Positions 23,202 through 33,879 of a stretch of DNA of 64,000 nucleotides are shown piece after piece. This stretch comes from Heloderma charlesbogerti. Lineage: Eukaryota > Chordata > Lepidosauria > Squamata > Helodermatidae. Under the pieces are notes generated by a model. The model saw only the letters and a list, made by a program, of their open reading frames with translations, did not search any database and was not told the origin of the DNA. The stretch covers positions 1,054,001-1,118,000 of the forward strand of contig JANEZZ010001904.1 in the NCBI GenBank assembly GCA_026122225.1, in the 5' to 3' direction. A program made the translations under genes and the position numbers. The stretch's first letter is position 1. Every line of letters starts with the position of its first letter.

Positions 23202-24069
23202 TAGGGATGGACGAAAGTCCCTTACCTGATCCCGACGCTTGCCTCGTGGTGGGGGGGAGGTGCTCCGTCCCTCCCCCCGAAATTCTGGCCGGGGGGGAGG
23301 CGCCCCGTCCCTCCCTGCCGAAATTCTGCCCGGGGGGGAGGCGCCCCGTCCCTCCGGCCGCGAAACCTTGTCGTCTGCCGGGACACAAATGGCAGCGGCC
23401 ATAGCCGCCGCCGTTTGTGTCCCTGCAGTCAGCCGTGATAGGCTATGTAAATGTTTACGTAGCCTATCACGGCTGACGTTGAAAAAAAAAAAAAGCGCGT
23501 ACGCAAATGGCGGCGCCCATGGGCGCCGCCATTTGCGTTCCTTATTTTGGCACGTGTAGTCTACATAAACATTTACGTAGACTACGGCGAAAATAAGGGC
23601 AACGCTATTTGCATTGCCCTTATTTTCGCCGTAGTCTACGTAAATGTTTATGTAGACTGCACGTGCCCAAATAAGGAACACAAATGGCGGCGCCCATGGG
23701 CGCCGCCATTTGCGTACGCGCTTTTTTTTTTTCTTTTCAGTCAGCCATGATAGGCTACGTAAAGATTTACGTAGCCTATCACGGCTGACTTTGAAAATCT
23801 AGCCATGATAGGCTACGTAAATCTTTACGTAGCCTATCACTTTTTTTTTTTTTTTACACTTTACTTTTTTCTTTTGGGGCCGGGGAGATGGGGCACTCCC
23901 CCCTGGCCAGAATTTCAGCGGGGAGGGATGAGGCGCCTCCCCCCGGCCAGAATTTCGGCTGGGAGGGGCGGGGCGCCTCCCCACCTGCCAAGAATTTCGG
24001 GGGGAGAACCGGAGCGCCTCCCCCCCCCAAAAGCTGCGGGACCAGGTAAGGGACTTTCGTCCATCCCTA
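23202..24069. mobile_element. Palindrome-core hAT-like element 6
   Basis: Both ends are of the same type: TAGGGATGGACGAAAGTCCC at the left and GGGACTTTCGTCCATCCCTA at the right, a 20-bp perfect terminal inverted repeat. GTACGT lies at both flanks, so the 8-bp target duplication is partly eroded (TGTACGTA against AGTACGTC). The core has three 36-bp GTGATAGG-type palindromes (23435-23470, 23747-23782, 23805-23840), two GTAGTCTACGTAAA palindromes (23556-23585, 23631-23660) and two GGCGGCGCCCATGGGCGCCG hairpins. Outer blocks are G/C-rich direct repeats around GGCCAGAATTTC. Non-coding. Confidence 0.88.
23429..23788. repeat. About 360-bp super-palindrome of element 6
   Basis: Symmetric about 23,608 (AGGGCAA / TTGCCCT). 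Mirror pairs: 23556-23585 with 23631-23660, the two CCATGG hairpins, and 23435-23470 with 23747-23782, offset by no more than one base. Confidence 0.9.
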
Positions 24070-24454
24070 AGTACGTCACTTTCGAGGGAGCCGTGGTTTT
24101 AGATACTGCATCCCAGGATTGACTAGGCCTGTATAACTTGCAATTCATTGAGCTGAACACAGCCCACCAGCCACATACTGTAGCCAACCTGGGGCCTCTT
24201 TACACCTCTAATGTTGCGGAGATGGCCCTGTACAGCCGCCATTGTGCGCAACATTAAGTAGACGAGAATTATGGAGCCCCTATTTTGCATAAACATGGCG
24301 TTTTGCAGCAAGGAACAGGTGGCAGTGGGGTGTTCCTGGAACATGCGGTGCTTGACAAGTGTGCACACAAGCGCCCTGCAGCTCGGCAAGCAGGGGCTGG
24401 GTGCAGGTGTGTCTGCTGGATTCCTGGATCCAGTTGGGCACTTGCGTCATCCAT
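24070..24454. other. Unassigned DNA
   Basis: No gene recognised; frames here are short and lack domains. Confidence 0.4.
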
Positions 24455-24925
24455 TGTTATAACCTATAAAGCTCCATACAGCTTGGGACCAGGCTACCTG
24501 AAAAACCATCTTCTCCCCGATGAGCCTGCCTGGGTTTTAAGATCCCTGGGAAAGGCCCTTCTCTCTGCCCTGCCACAATCAGAGGCACGTTTATTGGGAG
24601 CATGAGAGAGCGCCTGCTCTTGGCTGCTCCCAGGTACTGGATCTCCCTGCCATGGGTGGCCAGGCTGACTCCATCTTTGTTGTCCTCTTGGCAGCAGGCA
24701 AAGACATTTTTATTCAAACAGGCTTTTGGCTTTTAATCTGACTCTGCCGAAGTCAGTTTTAATTGGTGGGTGCTGTTTATTTCTTTTTTAAAATGCGTTT
24801 TTAATTGTGTTGCTTTTATGTTTTCATTATAATTTTGTAGTTTATCTTGCTTTGTTGTTAGCTGCTTCAAGCACTATTTTGTAATGGAAAGGTGGGATAT
24901 ATATTTAATAAATAAATAATAAACT
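24455..24925 (+). mobile_element. L2-group LINE 3' portion
   Basis: ATAAAGCTCCATACAGCTTG, GGACCAGGCTACCTGAAA encodes the LGPGYLK part of the L2 C-terminus. The 3' UTR ends with GGTGGGATATATATTTAATA and AATAAATAA. 5' truncated and frame-disrupted. Confidence 0.85.
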
Positions 24926-25289
24926 TCAGTTTGTAGGATGACTTCTGGATAAACTCTGTAGATTGTGATTAAGGTTTCCTGTCTATATATATTGCAGATT
25001 CTAAAGCGGTGTAACACTCCTTCCCACTCCTCAGGGCAACCCCTGGGACCACAATTATAATTTATTAAAGGTCCTTAGTTCCCCATCACAGAATTCCTAG
25101 CAGTGTCAAACTACAATTCCCTGAATTTGGGGGAGGAAGCCATGATAGTCAAACAGATTTTAAAAGTCTATAGAAGTTTGAAGCACAGCAATGTCTGGAT
25201 GTGAAATAATTCATCGTTCCCACTCCCCTGCCCGGGTCAGACATGGCTCTGTCACTGGTTACTCAGTGTGCACAGGCTGCGGTCTGTGC

Positions 25290-25365
25290 ACACTGTCTTG
25301 GAAATGACCCCACTGAACATAATGGGACCTACTTCTGGGTTGGCATGCGTAGGATTGCACTGTTA
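25290..25365. repeat. Dispersed repeat (CCTACTTCTGGGTTGGCATGC type)
   Basis: CCCACTGAACATAATGGGAC, CTACTTCTGGGTTGGCATGC and TAGGATTGCACTGT match the same motif family as 35.87 and 45.77 kb. Confidence 0.65.
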
Positions 25366-26519
25366 CTCTTCCTCTTCTAGACTATATGTCTTTTCTTTGC
25401 TAGTACTGACCCTTTCTACACTTAACACAAGGAAACACTTGAAATATGAAATGATATCAAGGCTGCACTTTAAAAGTGATACTGCGTATCTGTGCCAAAA
25501 AGATATCTTCTGAATTGTTATTAGGATGCTACATGCGATTGGGCTGTCAGATAGAAAAAGATGAGAACTGTATGAAAAGCACCGAGTATGAATAATGTCT
25601 ATAAGCTGAATTGTGGGTATATTATTCCAAGACACACATGCCTGCTTTAGCACCTAGCAGCAAAAATATCTTGGTATCATCTCTGTGCATGAATTACTCA
25701 ACACTTTCATATCTCCATGTAAAGTGAAATGTAATAAAAAAACTGCTTTGCACATACATTAATTATCTATTAAGACACATTAATATACATGAAAGGTCAC
25801 ATAATATTATGGTTACATTTAAAACAATTGTACAATTTATGCATTATTTATATCTAAGTAAACACACGGAGTTAATGATGTTCCCTTCTTTATGAAATTG
25901 TGATTTAAGCGCTAATTTGTTGGGGTCTCTCAGTAGTAAGTTAATAAAATATTAAGTCCTCCCCACCACCACCCAAAGGGACCGTAGTTTTGTAGTGGTG
26001 ATAATTGAAATCACCGCTACTAACAAAACTTAGTATTGGTTAGATGGAAATATTTGAACACATATTAGTTGTGGAACAATCCTGTAGACAAGATGAACCT
26101 AACAAACCAGCTTATTAAAAGGCAGAGGGCAGCACCTTTAACATCTTGATTGGGAGAAAGTAGAGGACAGGTTGCATGTGTTGGGGGAACTTCCCCGTGG
26201 TAGAAGACTGGGATGTGTAACGGTTATGCTTCATCCTCACCTCACTAATGTTGCCGTCACCAGCCCAACACTAAGTCCATTTTGATTTAGGACTGCCTGT
26301 TGGAGTCGCTTTTGCCTTCTCCCAGTAGTGACAAAATGACCTTGCCAAAGCAGAAATAGCTGTCAGGCTAGGCCTGGGGTCATTGGTGGCCCATACCCAA
26401 ATGAAAGCCTGGAGGGAACTAGCTCAGGCTCTCTGAGGTCAGCAGCTGGAGCTGGCTGACGCATGAAGTGCAGCAAGGAGAAAGTACTGCTATGTCAACC
26501 AGGCAAAGGCAGAGAGCCA
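25366..26519. other. Unassigned AT-rich DNA
   Basis: No gene or named repeat recognised. Confidence 0.4.
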
Positions 26520-26794
26520 GTCCCCTAGTATTCGTCGTGCATGCGGCCCCAATTCCGATCAGGACCACCATGCACCAGGAGAGAGGATTAAACCTTCCCC
26601 TCCCTGTTCCCTCCCCTAATCCTTCCCTTCGGGGGGGGTTAAAAAAAGAAAACACCCTCCATTGACATCAGTGGATGCTTTTTTCTTTGTTTTATCACCC
26701 CCATCCCCTGGAAGGAAATTTCAGTGAAAACCATGATGGGTGGGAAGATGTAGCCCCCCCCCAATGTGTGGTGGTCCAAATCTGAATCAGGGCC
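26520..26794. mobile_element. Foldback MITE (ATTxxGATCxGGACCA type), copy 1
   Basis: GGCCCCAATTCCGATCAGGA at the left, with CCACCATGC after it, and TGTGGTGGTCCAAATCTGAA, TCAGGGCC at the right are inverted arms. Copies at 57.04-57.29 kb and partly at 62.94 and 19.2 kb. BovB inserted at or within its right end. Confidence 0.6.
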
Positions 26795-27028
26795 ATGCGT
26801 ACTTGTTGTTGTTCAGTTGTTAAGTCATGTCCGACTCTTCATGACCCCATGGATCATAGCACACCAGGCCTTCCTGTCCTCCGCTCTCTCCCGGAGTGTG
26901 CTGAAGTTCATATTCATTGCATCGGTGATGCTATCTAGCCATCTCATCCTCTGCCGTCCCCTTCTCCTTTTGCCCTCAGTCTTTCCCAGCATCCATCAGG
27001 GTCTTTTCCAGTGACTTTTCTCTTCGCA

Positions 27029-28706
27029 TTAGGTGGCCAAATATTTGAGTTTCAGCTTCAGTATCTGTCCTTCCAATGAGCACTCAGGGTTGATTTCCTT
27101 TAGGATGGACTGATTTGACCTCCTTGCAGTCCAGGGGACTCGTACGAGTCTTCTCCAGCACCACAATTCGAAAGCATCAATTCTTCGGCGCTCAGCCTTC
27201 CTTATAGTCCAGCTCTCACAGCCATACATTGCTACTGGGAAAACCATAGCTTTGAGTAGATGGACCTTTGTCGGCAAGGTGATGTCTCTGCTTCTTACTA
27301 TGCTGTCTAGGTGTGCCATAGCTTTCCTCTCAAGGAGCAAATGTCTTTTAATTTCATGGTTACAGTCACTGTCTGCGGTGATCTTGGAGCCCAAGAAAAT
27401 AAAATCTGTCACTGCTTCCATTTCTTCCCCTTCTATATGCCAGGAAGTGATGGGGCCAGATGGCATGATCTTCGTTTTTTTAATGTTGAGTTTCAAACCA
27501 GCTTTTGCACTCTCCACTTTCACCCTCAACAAGAGGCTCTTTAGATCCTCTTCACTTTCTACCATTAGGGTGGTATCGTCTGCGTATCTGAGGTTGTTGA
27601 TAATTCTCCTGGCAATCTTAAGTCCGACCTGTGATTCATCCAACCTGGCGTTTCTCATGATGTACTCTGCGTATAAGTTAAATAAGGAGGGAGACAATAT
27701 ACAGCCTTGTCGTACTGCTTTCCAATTTTGAACCAATCGGTTTTTCCATGTCTGGTTCTTACTGTTGCTTCTTGGCCTTCGTACAGGTTTCTCAGGAGAC
27801 AGGTAAGATGGTCTGGTACTCCCATCTCTTTAAGAATTTGCCACAGTTTGTTGTGATCCACACAATCAAAGGCTTTAGTGTAGTCAATGAAGCAGAAATA
27901 GACGTTTTTCTGGAATTCTCTTTCTTTCTCCATGATCCAGCGAATGTTGGCGATTTGATCTCTAGTTCCTATGCCTCTTCGAAACCCAGCTTGTACTTCT
28001 GGTAGTTCTTGGTTCACATGCTGCTGAAGCCTAGCTTGTATGATTTTGAGCATAACCTTGCTGGCATGTGAAATGAGCGCAATTGTATGGTAGTTTGAAC
28101 ACTCTTTGGCGTTGCCCTTCTTTGGAATTGGAATGTAAACTGACCTTTTCCAGTCTTGTGGCCACTGTTGAGTGTTCCATATTTGTTGGCATATTGAGTG
28201 CAGCACTTTAACAGCATCATCTTTTAGGATTTTATATAGCTCAGCTGGAATACTGTCATCTCCGCTAGCTTTGTTGTTACTAATGCTTCCTAAGGCCTAC
28301 TTGACTTCACTCTCTAGGATGTCCGGCTCAAGTTCAGTGGCCGCACTATCATGGCTATCAGGGACATTCAGATCTTTCCTGTATAGTTCTTCTGTGTATT
28401 CTTTCCACCTCTTCTTAATCTCATCTGCTTCTGTTAGGTCCCTGCCTTTTTTGTCCTTTATCATGCCTGTCTTTGCACAAAACGTTCCCTTGAGATCTCC
28501 GATTTTCTTGAAGAGATCTTTAGTCTTTCCCATTCTGTTGTTTTCCTCGATTTCTTTGCATTGTTCATTTAAGAAGGCCTTCTTGTCTCTCCTTGCTATT
28601 CTCTGGAACTCTTCATTCAGTTGGATATATCTTCCCCTTTCTCCCTTGCTTTTCACTTCCATTCTTTCCTCAGCTACTTGTAAAGCCTCTTTGCTTTCTT
28701 GTATTT
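27029..28706 (-). pseudogene. BovB reverse transcriptase domain, frame-disrupted
   Basis: Three frames give the RT in order: 28297-28662 (linker ending ILESEVK), 27655-28206 (PKKGNAKECSNYHTIAL, QAGFRRGIGTRDQIANIRW, CFIDYTKAFDCVDH) and 27029-27736 (VRQGCILSPSLFNLYAEYIM, RYADDTTLMVES, GCESWTIRKAE). The first two are in one frame separated by a TAG where the family has Trp. A frameshift near 27,710-27,740 precedes the YADD catalytic block. The 5' side is cut by the hAT-like element. Confidence 0.95.
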
Positions 28707-28707
28707 C

Positions 28708-29339
28708 TAGGGATGTACGAAAATCACTTACCTTTCAGGGATGCTGATGGTGCAGGGGGAGGTGTTCCATCCCTCCCCCTGGAATCCTCGCTGGGGGGGA
28801 AGGCGCTCCGTTCCTCCCCCCCCCTGGAATCCTGGCCGGCCTGCCAGCAGCTGGACATCCAGCCGCTGGCTAGCAGGGACGCAAATGGCGGCGGCCGTAG
28901 CCGCTGCCGTTTGCATCCCTGCAGTCAGCCGTGATAGGCTACGTAAATGTTTACGTAGCCTATCACGGCTGATTAAAAAACACACACAAAAAAGCGTGTA
29001 CGCAAATGGCGGCACCCATGGGCGCCGCCATTTGCGTACGCGCATTTTTGTGTGTGTTTTTTTAAGTCAGCCATGATAGGCTACGTAAAGATTTACATAG
29101 CCTATCACGGTGTTTTTGTTTTTTTTTTAAACCTGGAAATGGTGGTGGCAGCCGGTCGGAAGATCGGCTGCTGCAGCCGCCGCCGAACCGCTGCCAGAGC
29201 CGCCGCCTCCAGGAAGATCCGCCCCAGGTAAGTCCCGTCCTGGGGGGGTGGTGGGCTGTTCTGCCACCAATTTCGGGGGGCCGAATGCACTGGCATTCGG
29301 CCTTCCTGAGATCCATGGTGGAACTTTCGTACATCCCTA
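28708..29339. mobile_element. Palindrome-core hAT-like element 7, inserted in BovB
   Basis: Starts TAGGGATGTACGAAAATCAC and ends ACTTTCGTACATCCCTA, flanked by TGTATTTC (28700-28707) and TGCATTTC (29340-29347). Deleting the element and one flank restores a continuous BovB sequence, which fixes both ends and the 8-bp duplication. Contents: ACTTACCT at 28726-28733, 36-bp GTGATAGG-type palindromes at 28931-28966 and 29073-29108 flanking a GGCGGCACCCATGGGCGCCG hairpin (centre 29018), AGGTAAGT at 29226-29233, and the GGCCGAATGCACTGGCATTC hairpin near the right end. Non-coding. Confidence 0.95.
28925..29112. repeat. Super-palindrome of element 7
   Basis: Symmetric about 29,018 (CATG). Even the A/C-rich spacers mirror: CACACACAAAAAAGCG at the left and CGCATTTTTGTGTGTG at the right. 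Confidence 0.88.
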
Positions 29340-29658
29340 TGCATTTCTTTTTCTTTGGGATGGATTTAGCTGCTGCCTCCTGAACAATGTTACGGACCTC
29401 CGTCCATAGTTCCTCAGGCACTCTGTCTGTCAGGTCTAATCCCTTAAGTCTATTCATCACCTCCACTGTATATTCATAAGGGATATGATTTAGGTCATAC
29501 CTGAATGATTTAGTGGTTTTCCCTATGTTCTTCAATTTAAGCTGAAATTTTGCAAGAAGCAGCTCATGATCTGAGCCACAGTCAGCTCCAGGTCTTGTTT
29601 TTACTGACTGTATAGAGCTTCTCCATCTTTGGTTGCAAAGTACATAATCAATCTGAAT

Positions 29659-30360
29659 TCAATATTGACCATCTGGTGATGTCCATGTGTAGAGTCGCCT
29701 CTTGTGCTGTTGGAAAAGAGTGTTTGCTATGATCAGCATGTTCTCTTGGCAAAACTCTATTAGCCTTTGTCCTGCTTCATTTTGTACACCAAGGCCATGC
29801 TTGCCTGTTATCCCGGTGATTTCTTGACTTCCTACTTTAGCATCCCAATCCCCATCTTTTTTTGGTGTTAGTTCTAGAAGGTGTTGTAGGTCTTCATAGA
29901 ACCGATCAACCTCAGCTTCTTCGGCCTCAGTGGCTGGGGCATAGATTTGAATTACTGTGATGTTGAATGGTTTGCCTTGGATTTGTACTGCGATCATTCT
30001 ATTGTTTTTGAGATTGTACCCCAGTACTGCTTTTCCCACCCTTCTGTTGACTATGAGTGCTACTCCATTTCTTCTAAGGGATTCTTGCCCACAGTAGTAG
30101 ATATGATGGTCACCCGAATTAAATTCGCCCATGCCTGTCCATTTTAGTTCGCTGATTCCCAAGATGCCGATGTTCAATCTTGCCATCTCATGTTTGACCA
30201 CCTCCAACTTACCTTGATTCATTGATCTGACATTCCAGGTTCCTAAACAATATTGTTCTTTACAGCATCGGATTTTCTTTTCACCACCAGACACATCCAC
30301 AGCTGAGTGTCCTTTCAGCTTTGGCCCAGCCGCTTCACTCTTTCTGGTGCTACTTGGCAC
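29659..30360 (-). pseudogene. BovB endonuclease domain
   Basis: A 233-residue frame with the endonuclease signatures TWNVRSMNQGK, GISELKWTGMG, IYAPATE and GDWDAKVGSQ in order. The family normally reads GDWNAKVG, so the catalytic-site Asn appears changed to Asp. The frame stops after TSPDGQY. The next codons (IQIDYVLC) continue in the same frame, so a single TGA, plausibly a decayed CGA codon, ends it. The endonuclease would nick target DNA during target-primed reverse transcription. This copy cannot make the full polyprotein. Confidence 0.95.
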
Positions 30361-30648
30361 TATTCCCTCTGCTCTTCCCCAGTAGTATATTGGACACCTT
30401 CCGACCTGAGGGGCTCACCTTCCAGCATCATATCTTTTAGCCTTGTGATACGTTCCATGGGGTTTTCTTGGCAAGAATACTGGAGTGGGTTGCCATTTCC
30501 TTCTCCAGTAGACCACATTTTGTCAGAACTCTGTGCCATGACCTGTCCGTCTTGGGTGGCCCTGCACGGCATAGCTTGTGGCTTCACTGAGTTACGCAAG
30601 CCCCTTCGCCACAACAAGGCAGTGATCCATGAAGGGGTATGCGTACTT

Positions 30649-31204
30649 ACACTAGGGTAAATAAGAAGTTAACCTTCAGCTACATGCTACACAACTAGCG
30701 TAATGTGTAGTTTGGCTCTCCAGGATGATAGACAGAGGTTCTGAGAGCATCATCAAGTTTCTTTACCACCATAGGATGCAATTAATCTCAAGCTGAGGAC
30801 TTATAGCTAGGCATTTCCTGAAAAAACTCTTAGCAATCTGGAACTGGAGTCCTCCTGACACCTTACTAGTTATGCTACTTATGCACAATAGGAGTCCCTG
30901 ATTTTAGGCACGCTGTGTGGAATGCTGTTAATAGCTCTGGACTTGGTAAATGGGATTAAGTTAACTGGAATGAACTTCTGCTAAAAGTATTTGTCAAAGT
31001 GCCCATAGTGAATAGGTGCAATGGGCTATATTAGGCATAAGTAAAATTTTAAAGAGGTTAGGGCTCTGGACAAATGAGAAAGGAGGTTTGGGATAATGAC
31101 CCAGGAAGAGGGACCACACAAGACAAGCTACCAGGCAAAAAACCCAAAACAAAGACCAAAAAGAAACTACTACAACAACAAACTCCACACATAGTCATAC
31201 TTGG
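30649..31204. other. Unassigned DNA
   Basis: Nothing recognised; an AAAC/AAAG-rich segment lies at 31,135-31,185. Confidence 0.4.
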
Positions 31205-31951
31205 AGCAGATCTGTTGAAATCCGGCTAGGTGATATTCAACCTGTTCTGGAGGGGGTTGCACTCCCCCTAAAGGATCAGGTTCGTAGTTTGGGGGTGCTC
31301 TTGGATCCAGAACTGTCACTTGAGGCACAGGTGAACCTAGTGGCACGGAGCACTTTTTACCAGCTTAGGCTGGTATACCAACTACGCCCTTATCTGGACA
31401 GAGATAGCCTAGCTACAGTTATCCATGCTCTGATAACTTCTCGTCTGGATTACTGCAATGCATTATACATGGGGGCTGCCTTTGAAAACGGTCCGGAAAC
31501 TTCAGCTGGTCCAAAATAGGGCAGCAAGATTGTTAACAGGGACTGGCCTGCGAGCTCATTTTACGCCAGTACTTTTCCAGCTGTACTGGCTGCCAGTCCA
31601 TTTCCGGGCCCGATTCAAAGTGCTGGTGTTAACATTCAAAGCCCTTAACGGCTTGGGGCCAGGTTACCTGAAGGATCGCGTCCTCCCATATGTGCCTGCC
31701 CGGACCTTAAGATCATCATCAGGGGCCCTTCTCCGTGAGCCCCTGCCAAAGGAAGTGAGGCGGGTGTCTACTAGGAGCAGGGCTTTTTCTGCTGTGGCAC
31801 CCCGGCTCTGGAATGAGCTCCCTAGTGAGGTTCACCAGCACCTACATTGTATTCCTTTCGGCACCAGGTGAAGACCTTTTTATTTTCCCAGGCATTTTAG
31901 CATTTTAGCTTTGCTGTTTTAAATCTGTATTTTAAACTCCTTCACTGCTGC

Positions 31952-32830
31952 TAGGGTTGGTGGAGAATTTCTCCCCGAAACTTCGGGGGGCCAAGCGCCA
32001 ACGTGTTCGGCCCCCCGAACAAGTTTCGGGGAGAAATTCTCCGCACCCCTCCCGGGACGGGACTTACCTTTGGCGAATGTCCCTCCCAGCGGTGGTTCCG
32101 GCCGGCGGTTCGGCGGGTGTTCGTCCGGGGCAGGAGCGGCAGCCGGTCTTTTGACCGGCTGCCGCCGCCGCCATTCCAATCAAAGAAAAAAAAACCCACA
32201 CCCCCGTGATAGGCTACGTGACGATTAACGTAGCCTATCACGGCTAGATTTGCAAAGTCAGCCGTGATTGGCTACGTAAATCGTCACGTAGCCTATCACG
32301 GGTGACTTAAAAAAAAAAAAAAGCGTGTACGGATAATGGCGGCCCCCATAGGGAGCCGCCATTCCCGTTCCTTATTTGGTCGCCGTAGTCTACGTAAAGA
32401 TTTACGTAGACTACAGCGACCAAATAAGGAACGCGAATGGCGGCTCCCTATGGGGGCCGCCATTAGCGTACGCGCATTTTTTTTTTTTAAGTCACCCGTG
32501 ATAGGCTACATGACGATTAACGTAGCCTATCACGGCTGACTTTGCAGATCTAGCCGTGATAGGCTACGTTAATCGTCACGTAGCCTATCACTGGGGGCGT
32601 TTTGTTTTTTTTTAACTTTTTAGTTCGCGGCCGGGCGAGGCAAGGCGCCTCCTCCCCGGCCTGAATTTCGGCCGGGCGAGGTGGGAAGCCTCCCCCCCGG
32701 CCTGAATTTCGGCCGGGCGAGGCGGGAAGCCTCCCCCCCCGGCCTGAACTTCACGGGGGGAGCAGCGAAGCGCCTCTCCCCCACCGCGAACAAGCTTCGA
32801 GGACAGGTAAGTGACTTTCGTCCATCCCTA
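31952..32830. mobile_element. Palindrome-core hAT-like element 8, inserted in L2
   Basis: Starts TAGGGTTGGTGGAGAATTTC and ends GACTTTCGTCCATCCCTA, with a perfect 8-bp duplication ACTGCTGC (31944-31951, 32831-32838). Contains four 36-bp palindromes (32206-32241, 32264-32299, 32498-32533, 32556-32591), a GTAGTCTACGTAAAG palindrome at the centre (32385-32414), two GGCGGCCCCCATAGGGAGCC-type hairpins, ACTTACCT at 32062-32069 and AGGTAAGT at 32805-32812. The right part has three GGCCxGAATTTCGGCCGGGC direct repeats. Non-coding. Confidence 0.95.
32195..32602. repeat. About 400-bp super-palindrome of element 8
   Basis: Symmetric about 32,399. The outer palindrome at 32206 has the asymmetric centre GTGACGATTAAC, and its partner at 32556 has the inverse GTTAATCGTCAC; likewise 32264 (GTAAATCGTCAC) pairs with 32498 (ATGACGATTAAC). 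The pairing is thus between arms of the large palindrome, not only within each small one. Confidence 0.92.
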
Positions 32831-33087
32831 ACTGCTGCTAGGTTTTATTGTGGTTGTATTGTTATATTGTGGTTTTAATGTTCTATATATTTTAAATGGT
32901 TTTATTGTGTGTTGTTTGGTTTTAATTTCTGTGAACTGCCCAGAGAGCTTTGGCTATTGGGCGGTATAGAAATAAATAAATAAATAAATAGGGCTTAAGT
33001 TAGTCATGACTACTTTTAAGTTCCACTGATTTCAGTGGGTCCACTCTCAATATGACTACATCTAGATCGAACTTCTTGAAAATAATG

Positions 33088-33350
33088 CAAGGGTCCCCAA
33101 CCTGTGTGGGTTGGTGGGCACATTTGAAATTTTGAGTGTCATGGGCACTCTCACAAAATGGCTTCCATGGAGGGGCTTGCCCACTCAATGGCTCCCACCA
33201 TGGTGGGCATGATGAATCATAAAACACTCATTTCCCAGAAGGCAACTGGTGAGGCTAAAAGCGAAGTAACTTGCCCAAGGACCTAAGAACGAGGCAGACT
33301 TGGGGTCTGAGCTTCAAACCACAAAATTACCCAGAGAAACATGGCACTGG
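33088..33350. mobile_element. hAT/Charlie-like MITE remnant
   Basis: GGGTCCCCAACCTGTGTGG, GGTGGGCACATTTGAAATTT, ACAAAATGGCTTCCATGG and CATGGTGGGCATGA match a common reptilian hAT-type repeat that opens with GGGTCCCCAACC. The right boundary is uncertain. Confidence 0.55.
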
Positions 33351-33879
33351 AGGGCAGCACCCTGCTTTGCAGCATGCCAGCCTCCCAGTTAGAAAAAAAC
33401 ACAGTTAAATCTTAAGAAATAAAATTAAAATTGGGAAGGGCAGGGACCCTGGCAGGCACCAGGAGAGGTGCACACAGGCACCCAGAAGCAAAGCATGGTA
33501 ACCGTGCAGACTGCCTTGCACAATTACAGGTTGCAAATTGTCTGTAACCACACACACACACGAACGCACCCCATTCATCCTTAGCCTCCATCTGTGAAAA
33601 GGGAATGATGACTGACTTCAAAGAGCGTTACACTGTCAACAGGATTAAAAATTTCAAAGCACATTAAAAGTTCCCTATTAACATGATAGAAAACTGCATC
33701 TAGGGAAGTGTGTTTGTGTGTGGGTGTGGCCGGGTGGGTGCGTGGGGTCAGGCCTGGCTTTAGCAGTCTTGCTTGGGGAACATGTATTTGCAGCCCCTTT
33801 ATGACTGATAAAATATGGTGTGATCAAGCCAGTCTGAAAAATGTCTAGCCTTAACTAAAAACAAACATCAGTTAGGCAA

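Larger units (their letters stand above)
26805..30638 (-). mobile_element. Full-length BovB (RTE clade) LINE, inactive, with a nested hAT-like element
   Basis: The copy is bounded by a perfect 10-bp duplication ATGCGTACTT at 26795-26804 and 30639-30648. Removing the 632-bp nested element and its extra 8 bp leaves about 3.19 kb, the usual full length of BovB. The minus-strand 5' end contains GGAGAAGGAAATGGCAACCC, and the 3' end matches GTTGTTCAGTTGTTAAGTC and GACTCTTCATGACCCCATGG, both characteristic of BovB. It encodes an apurinic-type endonuclease followed by a reverse transcriptase, but is broken by nonsense codons, a frameshift and the insertion. BovB is known in squamates and ruminants through horizontal transfer. 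Confidence 0.97.
31205..32991 (+). mobile_element. L2-group LINE 3' half, split by a palindromic element
   Basis: 31289-31871 encodes in two overlapping frames GVLLDPELSLEAQVNLVARS, ITSRLDYCNALY, LQLVQNRAARLLTGT, LYWLPVHFRARFKVLVL and LGPGYLKDRVLPYVPAR, the C-terminal part of the L2 ORF2 protein. A frameshift near 31,490 separates the frames. The 3' UTR begins near 31,890, is interrupted at 31,952-32,830, and resumes with GGTTTTATTGTGGTTGTATT to end CCCAGAGAGCTTTGGCTATT and AAATAAATAAATAAATA. No 5' half is present. Confidence 0.93.

Noticed and set aside
23082..23681. 199-residue minus-strand frame
   Set aside because: It runs through the palindromic core and G/C-rich block of element 6 into flanking DNA. 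It has no domain and follows from GC content and palindrome translation.
27252..28747. Long plus-strand frames (159 and 191 residues)
   Set aside because: They are antisense shadows of the BovB reverse transcriptase.
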